A DNA stretch of 26,061 nt from Strigomonas culicis (GCA_000482145.1 AUXH01000247.1:1-26061), one strand, 5' to 3'. Shown: positions 8,098-16,917, numbered from the stretch's first letter. Notes: generated by a model from the letters alone, not told the origin. Made by a program: numbers and translations.

Positions 8098-8589
8098 GTA
8101 TTAGAAAGGAAGAGGATAAAACTGTGCGTTTTTTTTTTAAAGAATAAGAGTAAATAAAAAATGAAAAGAAGGAGAAGCCGTGGAAGGAAGAGAAGGATGT
8201 ATGATGTAAAGAAACACACACGCAAGACAATAAAAAGAAAAAATACTTTCTATTTAGTAATGAAGGGAAACCAAAAATAATTACATCTTCCACTAAAAAA
8301 CAACACCAGCAGAAAACAGCAACAACAATAAGTATTTGCAAGAAGGGAATTAGAGCTTTTACCACTGAGCAAGTGAAAAAAAAGAGAGATCGATACCAAA
8401 AAAAAAATTATCCGGACACGACGCAGTACCTACGCGCCTTTAAACTGAATGAAATAGATAATAGAAAGGTGGTGGTGAAAAAGGTCCCGCGTTTGAGGGC
8501 CGCGCGCCTTTTCCCAGTTCATGAATTTAGCCTTTCATATTCGTATGCGCCTGGGTGCTTCTTATGTTTCGCCTCCTCGCCCCCCCCCC

Positions 8590-8616
8590 GGGGGTGGGGC
8601 GCGGGCGCGGGTGGGG
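8590..8616 (+). other. G-quadruplex-type motif 1
   Basis: G-runs of 5, 4, 3, 3 and 4 are separated by loops of one to three bases (T, CGC, CGC, T). This satisfies the usual four-run, short-loop quadruplex pattern on the + strand. It is immediately preceded by a run of ten C at 8580-8589. Confidence 0.75.
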
Positions 8617-8722
8617 TGCGATCGGGGCCCTGTTCCCGCGGGGTGCCTGGGGCGTTTCCTAGGGGCCCCGGGCCCTGTCGCCCGCTCGGGAACCCCCCTA
8701 GGCGGGGCTGCCGCGCCCGCCT

Positions 8723-8754
8723 GGGGGGGGGGGGAGGGGGGAGCGGGCGGCGGG
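8723..8754 (+). other. G-quadruplex-type motif 2
   Basis: A run of 12 G (8723-8734), an A, six G (8736-8741), AGC, GGG, CGGC and GGG. The two G-rich motifs lie on the same strand about 110 bases apart. Confidence 0.75.
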
Positions 8755-9141
8755 CGCGGCCCCGGCCCGCCGCAAAGGGGCCTTTAAACCTCGTGGAGGA
8801 GCGCGCATCGTTGCCGTGGGACGCGTTCGCGTGGTCTTCTTGGCGGCGGTAGGGAAAAGGGGCGCGTGGGTGGCCGTTGTTGTAAGTGGCCTGGGGCGTT
8901 CTGTTTTCCAGATGACGCAAGTGTATCGGGGGTTCTTGCGTTTAGTTTCTTTTGGCCCATGGGGGAATGATAGCCACCAGATCCATTTATATATATAATA
9001 CACATAATGTTTATGACTGCAATGCAGAAATAATTGGTATAGTTCAAGCAATGGCGAAATCCTCTTTTTTAGTGGCGCTAATTACCTTCTTTTTATGATT
9101 ATTATAATTACTGTAGTCATTACATTTTCTTAAATTGCTTT

Positions 9142-9162
9142 ATTATTATTATTATTATTACT
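9142..9162. repeat. (TAT)n microsatellite
   Basis: A run of TAT/ATT trinucleotides in the AT-rich right half of the strand-switch region. Simple sequence only. Confidence 0.7.
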
Positions 9163-9550
9163 ATTATTACTCTTGTCATTAAAAAAAAAAGTGTACAATT
9201 ATGGTGAATCACATTACTATTATTAAAAGTATCTTGAGTAGCAATGATAATGCTTGTGTATATAATGGTTTAATATGCTCTTGCAATTGCTTTTTATATT
9301 TCCCCCTGTTCTTCTCTTTTTTTGAAGTAATATAATTGTGTATTTTTTCTAAATTATACGTATCATAAGCAGTTTTATTTATTTATTTTCACAAACTCAA
9401 GTTTTAAAGGAACAATTTCTCTTCGCCCTCCAATTTATATTTTGGTGTATTTGTCTTTTTTTTTTTGCATTTTACTTCTAAGAGTTTTTATTAGTTTATA
9501 ATTGTGTGCTAATACTGAGAAAAACAAAAAAAATAATAAAAAACAGCAAC

Positions 9551-9572
9551 TTCTTTAGTCATCTCATTTCAG
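9551..9572 (+). promoter_or_regulatory. Candidate spliced-leader acceptor for the META2-type gene
   Basis: A CT-rich segment (9551-9570) ends in CAG, with AG at 9571-9572. The start codon at 9595 is the first ATG after it. A stronger T-run lies further upstream at about 9459-9468. Confidence 0.5.
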
Positions 9573-9594
9573 CAAGCATACGCAGGAAGAGAAA

Positions 9595-10938
9595 ATGATT
9601 GCAACTAATTTAGATGATATCTGTGGAAGCTTTTCCTTGACTCACTTTAATGGAAAGAATGCCCCTGCTCCTGCCACACTGCACCTTGCCCACCGCAAGA
9701 ATAAAGTTCTGGTGTTCATCACGGTCATAAACTCAATGCGTGGTACTCTTACATATGACAACGGCATTTTGTTAGGCCAACTGATGATCGCCACCGTGGT
9801 GAGCAAGGATAAGGTAGCGGAAGAACACGCACTTATGAAGGGTTTTGATGCCGGTATGAAGTGCAAGATTGAAAACGACAAACTCATGCTGAAGAATAAG
9901 AGCTACTCTTTCATGTTTGAGCGCACCGTGCAGCTGGAGGATCTCCATGGGGAACACGCCATCCTGTCTATTAATGGCCAAAAGGCGAAAGAGTCCATGT
10001 CCATAAAGTTCTTACCGGATGGTCAAGGTGGCATGCTTGTAATCGCCAACGCAACTAACTCCATCCGCGGACAGTGCGAGATAGATGGTGGGTATATACG
10101 CGGTGATTTTGCGTCCACATCGCTTGTGCCTACCGATGAGATGGCGGTTGCAGAGGCACAAGTTTTGGATTGCTTCCGCTCGGGCTGCACCATTATCCGC
10201 AATCGCAACGGCATTCAGTTAAAATGGGCGAATGCTTACATGCAGCTGTGCCGCATTGTTCACCCGGGGTCAATTGCGGGGGAGTATTTGCTCCGTTCCT
10301 ACAATGGCGAAGCAGCCCCGAAAGATGAACAATCAACCATTCAATTCGTCCCGCAGGAGGATGGTTCGCTGAGTGTGAAGATCAAAGTGAGTAGTCAACT
10401 GCGCGGCAGTGCACGCATTGAGAATAATGTGCTTCGCTCGGATGCACCACTCAAGAGCAATTGTGTGCAGGCTACAGTGGAGGCGCAACGAATTGAGGAG
10501 GCCTATAACACTGGATTTCAGTACGGACTGCTCGCAACGCTTTTGCACAAGAACGGAAAAACGTTGATGCTGCGCAACTCAGAGAGCGAGTTGGTGTACG
10601 CGCGTGTTGCCCAGGTAGAAGCTGCGGGCGCTGGTCCAACATACAAAGGTACTTATGCCTCCAAATGCTTCCGTACAAATGGAAACGGTCTCCTCTTCCG
10701 TATTGTGAATGAAATTGAGAATACATGGGCTTTTTATAATGACACACCGGACTACCGCATGTTTATTCGCGCTGTGCTCGGTCGCCGCTCCCAGATTCAA
10801 CCACTGGGTGATGCGAGCATGAAAAAAGAAGATCACAAGTATGTTATCACAGCAACGATTGAGCCACATCAGACCATTATGTTCCTTGAAGGAAATGTAA
10901 ATGGCTTCCAGATTCAATACAAAGCAGAACCTGCATGA
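9595..10938 (+). CDS. META2: META2-type protein: META-domain repeats plus calpain-like DUF1935-type C-terminus (447 aa)
   Basis: The first gene of the rightward block. Three tandem META/HslJ-like units are visible: about 5-113 (starts DDICGSFSLTHFNGK, then NSMRGTLTYDNGILLG), 116-222 (starts LEDLHGEHAILSINGQ, then NSIRGQCEIDGGYIRG) and 225-333 (starts SIAGEYLLRSYNGE, then SQLRGSARIENNVL). Each opens with a G-x-Y/F/H...NG motif, has a central RG...I..N/G turn and ends in a short strand. Residues of about 348-447 form a different domain: NGLLFRIVNE, WAFYNDT, QPLGDAS and MFLEGNVNGF. This pattern matches the DUF1935 domain of kinetoplastid calpain-like proteins such as SMP-1. No catalytic calpain residues are present. 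Leishmania META2 has this same architecture and length; as I recall, it is a cytoplasmic/paraflagellar-rod protein linked to stress tolerance. Base composition is balanced, unlike the very GC-rich genes further right. Confidence 0.85.
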   Translation: MIATNLDDICGSFSLTHFNGKNAPAPATLHLAHRKNKVLVFITVINSMRGTLTYDNGILLGQLMIATVVSKDKVAEEHALMKGFDAGMKCKIENDKLMLKNKSYSFMFERTVQLEDLHGEHAILSINGQKAKESMSIKFLPDGQGGMLVIANATNSIRGQCEIDGGYIRGDFASTSLVPTDEMAVAEAQVLDCFRSGCTIIRNRNGIQLKWANAYMQLCRIVHPGSIAGEYLLRSYNGEAAPKDEQSTIQFVPQEDGSLSVKIKVSSQLRGSARIENNVLRSDAPLKSNCVQATVEAQRIEEAYNTGFQYGLLATLLHKNGKTLMLRNSESELVYARVAQVEAAGAGPTYKGTYASKCFRTNGNGLLFRIVNEIENTWAFYNDTPDYRMFIRAVLGRRSQIQPLGDASMKKEDHKYVITATIEPHQTIMFLEGNVNGFQIQYKAEPA

Positions 10939-12067
10939 CACAATGGAATAATAATAATAATAATTAAAGAGTCCAATAAAGTATCTGAACTGCAAATCAT
11001 ATTTAGAGGATAAGTAAGAGTTCTTCATAACAATACTGCTGGTATTATTTTTCTAAACACGTTGATAATGACCATAATATTCTTTTTGCATTATCATCAA
11101 AAAAAAAAATACCTTGCGACAGACAGTATTCTACAAGAAATTATATTACATAGGTAAAAAAAAATGTAAATATGTGTACATTTGTATTTGTATTTTTACC
11201 CTTCATGATGATGAATAATATTGTGGAAAAAGCAAACAACCATTTTTTTTTGATGTGACATGTGTATTCTTTATTTATATAGATGTATACACATGTCAAG
11301 CTGCAAAAAAAAAAAATGAAATGTAAAATGTAGTGTTTGTCGAGCATTATTGTTGTGTTTACTTTTCTCTATTTCATTTTTTTTAAAAGCTGGTAATAAT
11401 AAAAATAGCTTTTTTTGTGGGTTTGTGTGTCACTATACATACAGTTTGCTGAATGCTTTGAAAGTTGTTTCTACGTTATCATATCTGAGTTTTTCCTTTT
11501 TTTCCCTGTGCATACGTCTAGATTAATTCCTTTTTTTTTTCATTTGTTTTATCGAACACATATTTACTGCCACTGCTATCCTCGAGAGTGAAAAAACAAA
11601 AGCTATTTCACGAATAAACAAACTAAGTGAATACATACAAATTCACCTGGAAAAAAAATGAAAAAACAACAACAGCAGAGTCGGTGTACACATATGCTTC
11701 CCTTTTGCAGAATAATAATAACAATGATGAGGCACCGCATAGAAATTTGTCTAGTGTATATTCTTTAAAAGAAAGATGGAAAAAAAGAAATAATGACAAA
11801 AAAGAATTGTTCTGAGTATTTGTGCTAGCATTCCTAGTACAATTCTTTTATTTGTATCTATTTCTACTTTCTCTTAATACTATTGTCATAATGTACGTGT
11901 TCTTTTATTTCATATATTACGGAATGTGTAATCTCCTTACATAAAATGGATGCATTTTCATACATTCTCTCTTCTCTTCATTTCTGTCTCTTATGAACAT
12001 AGTATGTGCTCTTTTTTTTTCTTTAGCATGACTACTCTCTTCTCTTTTTCTCACTGGATGAAAAGAT

Positions 12068-12088
12068 GGGGGGGGGGAGAGGGGAGGG
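12068..12088 (+). other. G-rich quadruplex-type motif on the sense strand
   Basis: Ten G followed by AGA, four G, A and three G. It lies in otherwise AT-rich DNA between the META2 and DRC5-like genes, on the transcribed sense strand, so it could also form in RNA. Confidence 0.6.
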
Positions 12089-12688
12089 AAGTAATAAACG
12101 ACATGCAAACAATAAAATGCGCTTTATTTGACTATGGCCTATTACCAAGTACACTACGTGAAGGAGGTGGTACGTATTAGAAATAATGACACGAGAGCGC
12201 ACAATAGTGTTATTTACTTCCACTCACAACTGGCAGAATTCTCTGCTGGTGCTTAGACGAGGGTCCATGTTGTGGACGTGATTGCGCTTTATTCTTCTCC
12301 CCACAATGAAGCACCTTCATAAATTATGGACTTATACTCTTGATTGCAAGTTTTCTTTTCCTCTTTGTATTGCATACTGCTTTTTACCCTTTCTGCCTTT
12401 TTTTTTTAATTCGCTACGTTCTTTTTTTTTCCCCATCTCTTCACTTTTCCTACAATGTACCATTACTAGTTATGTAATACTCACCGTGCTGTTTTTCCAT
12501 CCTCCATTCTTTTTTATTTTTCAAGAAGAATCTACTTTTAAGTGAAATACAAGGAATAAGTATTTTCATTACAAAAAGTGATAAAACTATAAATAAAAAC
12601 ACAGGTATTGGAAAATCTGAAGCGTGTTGCAGACATAACCGACAAAACAATTAACGCAGCAACAATAGCAATCATAGAAACAAAACTG

Positions 12689-12709
12689 TTCTCTTTCCCT
12701 CTTTGCAAG
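12689..12709 (+). promoter_or_regulatory. Candidate spliced-leader acceptor for the DRC5-like gene
   Basis: A CT-rich tract (12689-12704) is followed by GCAAG with AG at 12708-12709, 67 bases before the start codon. A longer T/C tract at 12492-12522 with AG at 12524-12525 is an equally good alternative. No ATG occurs between either AG and 12776. Confidence 0.45.
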
Positions 12710-12775
12710 TTGCTGGAGACCAACACGGCGACGTATTCCTAGACACGCAGGTCATCTGTTGCCACTCGCTGCGTC

Positions 12776-14332
12776 ATGACGATGCGTTCCAGAAAGGTGG
12801 TGCCGGTCACCACCAACGACTTCCACCGTGTGCGCGTGCAGGAGTATGAGCTCGAGCAAATGGCCAAGCTCCAGTCGCCACAGCAACGGGTGCCCGGAGG
12901 CGGCTCCCCCACCTCCTACTTCCTCCCTAGCCTGCAGTCGCTCTGCACCCGCGTGCTGGCAGAGCACTTCGCGACGGTGCCGGCGATTGACCAGCTGCGC
13001 GAGGAGGGCCACGTCGCGCTCTACGAGCGGGTGGTGGAGCAGGTCCCGACGAGCGAGGAGGCGGTGCCGCTGCAGGTCGCGGTGGCGCGCATCACGAACG
13101 AGGCCTACTGGCGCCGCTGCGCCGAGGCGCGCTGGTCGACCGGCCAGCTGAGTCGCTACCTCAGGCAGGAGCAGCTCGGCGGGAAGCAGCACGGGTGGAA
13201 GCGCCTGTACCTGGAGCACGTCCTCTCGGACTACCTGCTCTCGCTGCCGAGCGAGGGCAGCGGCAGCGCGGCCGTCGCGGCAGGGAAGCGGGACTGGCTG
13301 GACGCGGTGCCGACCTTCGCGCCGTCGCCCGGCACGACCGGCGTGCGCGCGACGGCGCCGCCCAGGCAGATCACGAGCGCGGAAGTCGCGCGCCTGGCGG
13401 ACCTCTGCGCCATCTGTCGCGACTACGTGCAGACGGTGGCACTGCCGGCGCAGGTGGCGCACCTGCAGCTGTACCAGCACCTCTTCACCAAGGTCCCCGG
13501 CATCCTGCACTTCCGCCTCACGTACGGGTCCAGCAACGAGCAGAACCACGGCTTCGGCGAGGCGGACGCGGCGGCGGTGGCGGAGGTGTTGCGCAAGTAC
13601 ACCTCGCTGCAGGCGCTGCAGCTGCCGGGCAACCAGCTGCAGCTCGCCCACCTCTACCCGATCGTGCAGGCCGCCGTCGGCGCCGCGGCGCTGCGCCGGC
13701 TGGACCTCTCACACAACCGGCTCGAGGACAAGGCGGTGGCCGCGCTTGCCTACCTCCTCGTGCAGCCGACGAGCGCGCTCGAGGAGCTCGACCTCACGGC
13801 GAACCAGTGCACCAGCGCCGGCGCCACCGCCCTCGCGGATGCGCTCAGCATCAACACGACCCTGCGCGTGCTGCGGCTCGACCAGAACGCGATCGCCGAG
13901 ACGGCGGAGGGCGGCGGCGGCCCCGCGCTGCTGCGTGCGGCGGCGCAGCACCGCGCCCTCTGCGCCCTCCACCTCGCCCACAACCGCCTCGGGACGGCGA
14001 CGCTGGAGGCGCTCTGCGAGGTGCTCTCGGGCGAGTGCGCGCTGACCGCGCTGACGCTCGCCGGCAACGCGCAGCTGGCGGCCGGCGAGGCCGGCGCCGC
14101 GCTGGCGGAGCGGTTCCACCGCGGCGTCGCCGCGAGCACGCAGCTGACCGTGCTCGACGCGCGCGGCTGCCAGATGCCGGCGCAGATTGAGCAGGCGCTC
14201 GACCAGCTCGTGCACGAGCGCGTACAGGCCGAGCGGACGGCCGAGCTCGCCGCGCGGGAGGAGCAGCGGCGCGCGCAGACGGAGCGCGACGCGGCGCTGC
14301 AGGTGGAGCGCATGCGGGCCATCTACCGGTAG
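12776..14332 (+). CDS. Leucine-rich repeat protein, DRC5/TCTE1-like (518 aa)
   Basis: The arrangement resembles T-complex-associated testis-expressed protein 1, which is dynein regulatory complex subunit 5 (nexin link of the axoneme). An N-terminal helical domain contains SLQSLCTRVLAEHF (about 49-62) and WKRLYLEHVLSDYL (about 141-154). A transition LYQHLFTKVP...LHFRLTYG spans about 229-248, where TCTE1 has a similar L-x-LTYG segment before its repeats. Leucine-rich repeats follow: LQALQLPGNQL (about 280), LRRLDLSHNRL (306), LEELDLTANQ (about 335), LRVLRLDQNAI (about 363), LCALHLAHNRL (about 395), LTALTLAGN (about 423) and LTVLDARGC. A charged coiled coil ends the protein (about 480-517). The length is close to the human protein (about 500). 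A second in-frame ATG two codons downstream is an alternative start. A flagellar role is inferred; a generic RNI-type LRR protein cannot be excluded. It is very GC-rich. Confidence 0.75.
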   Translation: MTMRSRKVVPVTTNDFHRVRVQEYELEQMAKLQSPQQRVPGGGSPTSYFLPSLQSLCTRVLAEHFATVPAIDQLREEGHVALYERVVEQVPTSEEAVPLQVAVARITNEAYWRRCAEARWSTGQLSRYLRQEQLGGKQHGWKRLYLEHVLSDYLLSLPSEGSGSAAVAAGKRDWLDAVPTFAPSPGTTGVRATAPPRQITSAEVARLADLCAICRDYVQTVALPAQVAHLQLYQHLFTKVPGILHFRLTYGSSNEQNHGFGEADAAAVAEVLRKYTSLQALQLPGNQLQLAHLYPIVQAAVGAAALRRLDLSHNRLEDKAVAALAYLLVQPTSALEELDLTANQCTSAGATALADALSINTTLRVLRLDQNAIAETAEGGGGPALLRAAAQHRALCALHLAHNRLGTATLEALCEVLSGECALTALTLAGNAQLAAGEAGAALAERFHRGVAASTQLTVLDARGCQMPAQIEQALDQLVHERVQAERTAELAAREEQRRAQTERDAALQVERMRAIYR

Positions 14333-14706
14333 TAGTGGGAGCTGGCTAAGCGCCGTGCCAGCGGGGTAAAGGAGTAAATGTAAATTCTGTTTGTTTTTAT
14401 CCCCCTCTCACGCATTCTCTCTCGATAGGGGTGTGCGGGGACGGGGCTTGGATGTAAATGTTTTAGTGTGTAGCTCCGGTTGCTGCACAAATCCGCCACA
14501 GTCAACGCATCTTTTTATTTATTTATATTCGCAACACCAACAGCGAAAGAAAAAAAAAAAGAGATAGTAGAATGCCCACGCTGGACAGTTACACCTACAC
14601 ACTTTTCTCTCTCTTTCTCTTCCCGTCTTCTGTACTGTGATAATTCAAGATAACATAACAATCATATAAGCAAACGCGTGCGCGACACCCAAAGGCTAGT
14701 GCAACC
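14333..14706. other. Short intergenic region
   Basis: About 370 bases between the LRR gene and the acyltransferase gene. It contains a CT tract (listed as an acceptor) and an A-run near 14551-14560. No gene is seen. Confidence 0.6.
14599..14649 (+). promoter_or_regulatory. Strong polypyrimidine tract and spliced-leader acceptor for the acyltransferase gene
   Basis: A long CT-rich run (about 14599-14632) precedes AG at 14648-14649. The start codon at 14707 is the first ATG downstream. This is one of the clearest trans-splice signals in the window. Confidence 0.6.
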
Positions 14707-16101
14707 ATGAAAGTGACCGTGCGTGGACTGGCCGGTGTGCTCACCATCGCACTCTGCTCCGTGTGCTTCTACACCACGGTCTTTGTCTGGCCCTGCTTCC
14801 TGTTCGTCTTACTCAAGTACACGCTGGGCGAGGGCGCGGTGGCGCGGCTGTACGGCGACTTCCACAAGATAGCCGACGCCGTCGTGCGTCTGTACCTGGT
14901 GCTCATCGCCGCGGCGATCGAGCTCATCATCGGCACGAGCGTCGCCTACACACTGGTGGACGCGGCCGGCCAGGGGCACCTGCGGCAGCACTACACGACC
15001 GCGGAGGGCCTGCCTGCGCTGGGCAAGTTGCTGACGGCGCCCTCCGCGCCCGGCAAGTCCAAGCTCATCGTGATGAACCACCACACGCGCGTGGATTGGC
15101 TCTACCTCTTCGTCTTCCTGGCGCGGTGCCCCGGCCTCGCGCCGTGCCTGCGCGTAGTGCTCAAGGAGGAGCTGCGCCGCATCCCCTACATGGGCTGGGC
15201 CATGGAGTTCTTCCGCTTCCTCTTCCTGAGCCGCAAGTGGGAGGTGGACGAGGCGTACCTGCGCCGCATGGTGCGCTACTTCACGCACCACGGCGAGGCT
15301 GTCGCCATCTTCATCTTTCCAGAGGGCACGGACCTCTCGCCGTCGAACATTGCCAAGTCGAACGCCTTCGCGGCGCAGCAGCAGCTGCCGCAGTTCCGCC
15401 ACGTGCTGAACCCGCGCACGACCGGCACCGTCGCGCTCAAGTCGCTGCTCGGCGCCGCGCAGGTGGAGGAGGTGATCGACCTCACCGTCGGCTACACCTA
15501 CGCCGGCCCCGGGGAGCGGCCGGACGAGCCCTCGCTCCTCAGCGGCCGCCACGCACGCAAGGCGCACCTGCTTGCCCAGGTCTTCCGCTTCGACACCGCG
15601 CCGGCGGGCTGCTCCACCAGCGTCAGCGTCGTGCCCTACGAGGACGGCGCCTTCGCCACGTGGCTGCACGGCCGCTTCGCCGCGAAGGAGCTGCTGCTGT
15701 CCCGCTTCACGCAGCGCAGCCCGGTCGGCTTCGACGACGCCGACGTGCGCGCGGTGTTCGGCGAGGCGGTCGGCGTGGCCACCTTCGACGACGACGTGGA
15801 GGACCGGCGACGGCCGCAGCAGAGCCGGTGCCAGCGCTTTGCGGAGCAGGTCGGCGGGCTGCACGTCTTCGCGGTGGCCTGCGTCACGTGGCTGGGCCCC
15901 CTCGTCTACCTGACGTGGTACTTCACGTGGCTGAAGCTGGTGCTCTTCGTGGCCTGGACGCTGGTGCACCTGCCGCTCACGAGGCGCAGGGGCTCCCTGC
16001 AGAACTTCCTGCTCCACGAGGTGCAGGATGACGAAACCCTCGTGGCGCGCGCGCAGCGGCTCATGGCGGGAGAGCCGCAACCCGCGGGCAAACAGGCGTA
16101 A
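14707..16101 (+). CDS. 1-acylglycerol-3-phosphate / lysophospholipid acyltransferase (464 aa)
   Basis: An integral-membrane acyltransferase that transfers an acyl chain from acyl-CoA to a lysophospholipid, most likely at the ER. Motif I is NHHTRVDW (N124, H125, D130; the NH-x4-D catalytic pair). Motif II-like YMGWAMEFFRFLFLSRKWE lies at about 161-179. Motif III is FPEGTDLS at 204-211, and HVLNPRTTG at about 232-240 is the segment that follows in the AGPAT3/4/5 and LCLAT1 subgroup. Membrane segments are visible at about 10-36, 58-82 and two near the C-terminus (about 388-428). EGTD replacing the EGTR of classical AGPAT1/2 and the long C-terminal domain place it with the AGPAT3/4/5-LCLAT1 type. 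The exact substrate (lysophosphatidate, lysocardiolipin or lysophosphatidylinositol) cannot be told from sequence. Coding is extremely GC-rich; the start is the first ATG after a clear acceptor. Confidence 0.9.
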   Translation: MKVTVRGLAGVLTIALCSVCFYTTVFVWPCFLFVLLKYTLGEGAVARLYGDFHKIADAVVRLYLVLIAAAIELIIGTSVAYTLVDAAGQGHLRQHYTTAEGLPALGKLLTAPSAPGKSKLIVMNHHTRVDWLYLFVFLARCPGLAPCLRVVLKEELRRIPYMGWAMEFFRFLFLSRKWEVDEAYLRRMVRYFTHHGEAVAIFIFPEGTDLSPSNIAKSNAFAAQQQLPQFRHVLNPRTTGTVALKSLLGAAQVEEVIDLTVGYTYAGPGERPDEPSLLSGRHARKAHLLAQVFRFDTAPAGCSTSVSVVPYEDGAFATWLHGRFAAKELLLSRFTQRSPVGFDDADVRAVFGEAVGVATFDDDVEDRRRPQQSRCQRFAEQVGGLHVFAVACVTWLGPLVYLTWYFTWLKLVLFVAWTLVHLPLTRRRGSLQNFLLHEVQDDETLVARAQRLMAGEPQPAGKQA

Positions 16102-16791
16102 CACCTTTAGGTGGTGGTGGTGGTATTTTTAGTATTTTGGGAGAAAGGGGCAGTGCATTCCTTTTCGGAGTGAGTGTGTTCATCATTTCCTTTTCGTTCC
16201 GGCGAGGGAGTTACATACCAAACAACCCATATTGAATAATTCCGTTAGCATCATTGATTAAAATAAAATATACTATGTATTGTACCTCGTGCGATGTGCG
16301 AGAAAGAAATCCTTTCTCTTCTCGAAACCCAAGGATCCCTGTCGTGGCAAAGTGCAGGAGTGGGTGGGATGGACTTTCGAAAACAACGAAAATAGTTTTA
16401 CTTATCGTAGAGAAGAGAAGGACCAAACGATGCAACACTCATGCAGAACTAACGACGCACTACACTGCCGATCATCACGTATTCTCTTCATCAGTATTCA
16501 TTCCCTTCTCCTCCGTCTATTCGATTTTAATCGCGAGCTCAAAAAAAAAAAAAGAACAAACACAATCATGGGCATGCATACATAAATTTCTTACATTGTG
16601 CTGTTCATCTCCCAGTACAATTGCATTTACTTTTCCCTTTATTCTCTTTTCAAGTCGAACAAAAAGGAAATCGTTAGCGCACACTTACGTACACAGGAAG
16701 AAGGAGGAAAAGAAAGTTGTCCTCCCTCTTCATCGTTGTCATATTCTTTTGAACATAAATAAATAAAATAAAGACCATCTAAAGCACTACA

Positions 16792-16824
16792 TTTTTTTTT
16801 ACCCTCGTTTTTCTACAATTTTAG
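16792..16824 (+). promoter_or_regulatory. Polypyrimidine tract and spliced-leader acceptor for BRR2
   Basis: A T/C tract (16792-16821) is followed by AG at 16823-16824. The BRR2 start at 16918 is the first ATG after it. Confidence 0.6.
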
Positions 16825-16853
16825 CCTGTATAACTTTATACACACATATATAT

Positions 16854-16867
16854 AGAGAGAGAGAGAG
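16854..16867. repeat. (GA)n microsatellite in the BRR2 5' UTR
   Basis: Seven GA units immediately after a TATATA run, between the candidate acceptor and the BRR2 start codon. Confidence 0.75.
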
Positions 16868-16917
16868 CACGCGCGTGACGATCAAGACACTGTGCCTTTT
16901 CCTGTATAACAGACATC

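Larger units (their letters stand above)
8487..8840. other. GC-rich island inside the strand-switch region
   Basis: A block of about 350 bases of nearly pure G/C with long C and G runs, abruptly bounded by AT-rich DNA on both sides. It contains a C10-G5 junction at 8580-8594, GC palindromes such as GGGGCCCCGGGCCC near 8667, and two quadruplex-type motifs. It has no coding signature. Its position between divergent gene blocks suggests a promoter or chromatin landmark. Confidence 0.75.
8060..9594. promoter_or_regulatory. Divergent strand-switch region, likely bidirectional Pol II start region
   Basis: The genes to the left all run on -, and those to the right all run on +, so this 1.5-kb gap separates two divergent polycistronic blocks. 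In trypanosomatids such divergent strand-switch regions are where RNA polymerase II transcription begins, usually without a TATA box and marked by histone variants and acetylation. The sequence has three parts: AT-rich flank (8060-8480), a GC-rich island (about 8487-8840) and a long AT-rich stretch with TAT repeats (8990-9590). Small open frames (8373-8852 on +, 8519-8920 on -) are by-products of the island. The initiation role is inferred from gene orientation; no transcription data are available. Confidence 0.7.
10939..12775. other. Long intergenic region without a credible gene
   Basis: At 1.8 kb this is the largest gap within a transcription block. It is AT-rich with repeated A- and T-runs and TAA repeats right after the META2 stop (10948-10963). 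A frame of 62 codons at 11627-11815 looks like chance. I found no tRNA-like A/B boxes and no convincing C/D snoRNA. It probably holds a long META2 3' UTR, and a G-rich motif is listed separately. Confidence 0.5.
16102..16917. other. Intergenic region upstream of BRR2
   Basis: About 0.8 kb. The first part (about 16190-16480) is unusually complex, non-repetitive sequence for an intergenic region here and carries a 170-codon open frame (16254-16766). That frame lacks the GC-rich third positions of its neighbours and runs into simple sequence, so I do not call it a gene. The remainder is A/T-rich with a GAGAGA microsatellite just before BRR2. Confidence 0.5.

Noticed and set aside
8373..8920. Open frames on both strands across the GC island (8373-8852 +, 8519-8920 -)
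   Set aside because: They translate to Gly/Pro/Arg runs from homopolymers, start in AT-rich DNA and lack any domain. They are typical chance frames in GC-rich DNA.
11716..11815. Possible C/D snoRNA (ATGATGA near 11723, CTGA near 11811)
   Set aside because: The boxes are spaced about right, but the flanks do not form a terminal stem and no internal D' or C' box is convincing. Such short motifs occur by chance in AT-rich DNA.
12258..12285. Short hairpin GTCCA-loop-TGGAC
   Set aside because: A five-base-pair stem is too weak to call a structured RNA or terminator.
14809..16104. 431-codon - strand frame opposite the acyltransferase gene
   Set aside because: A composition-driven shadow. The NH-x4-D and FPEGT motifs are on the + strand.
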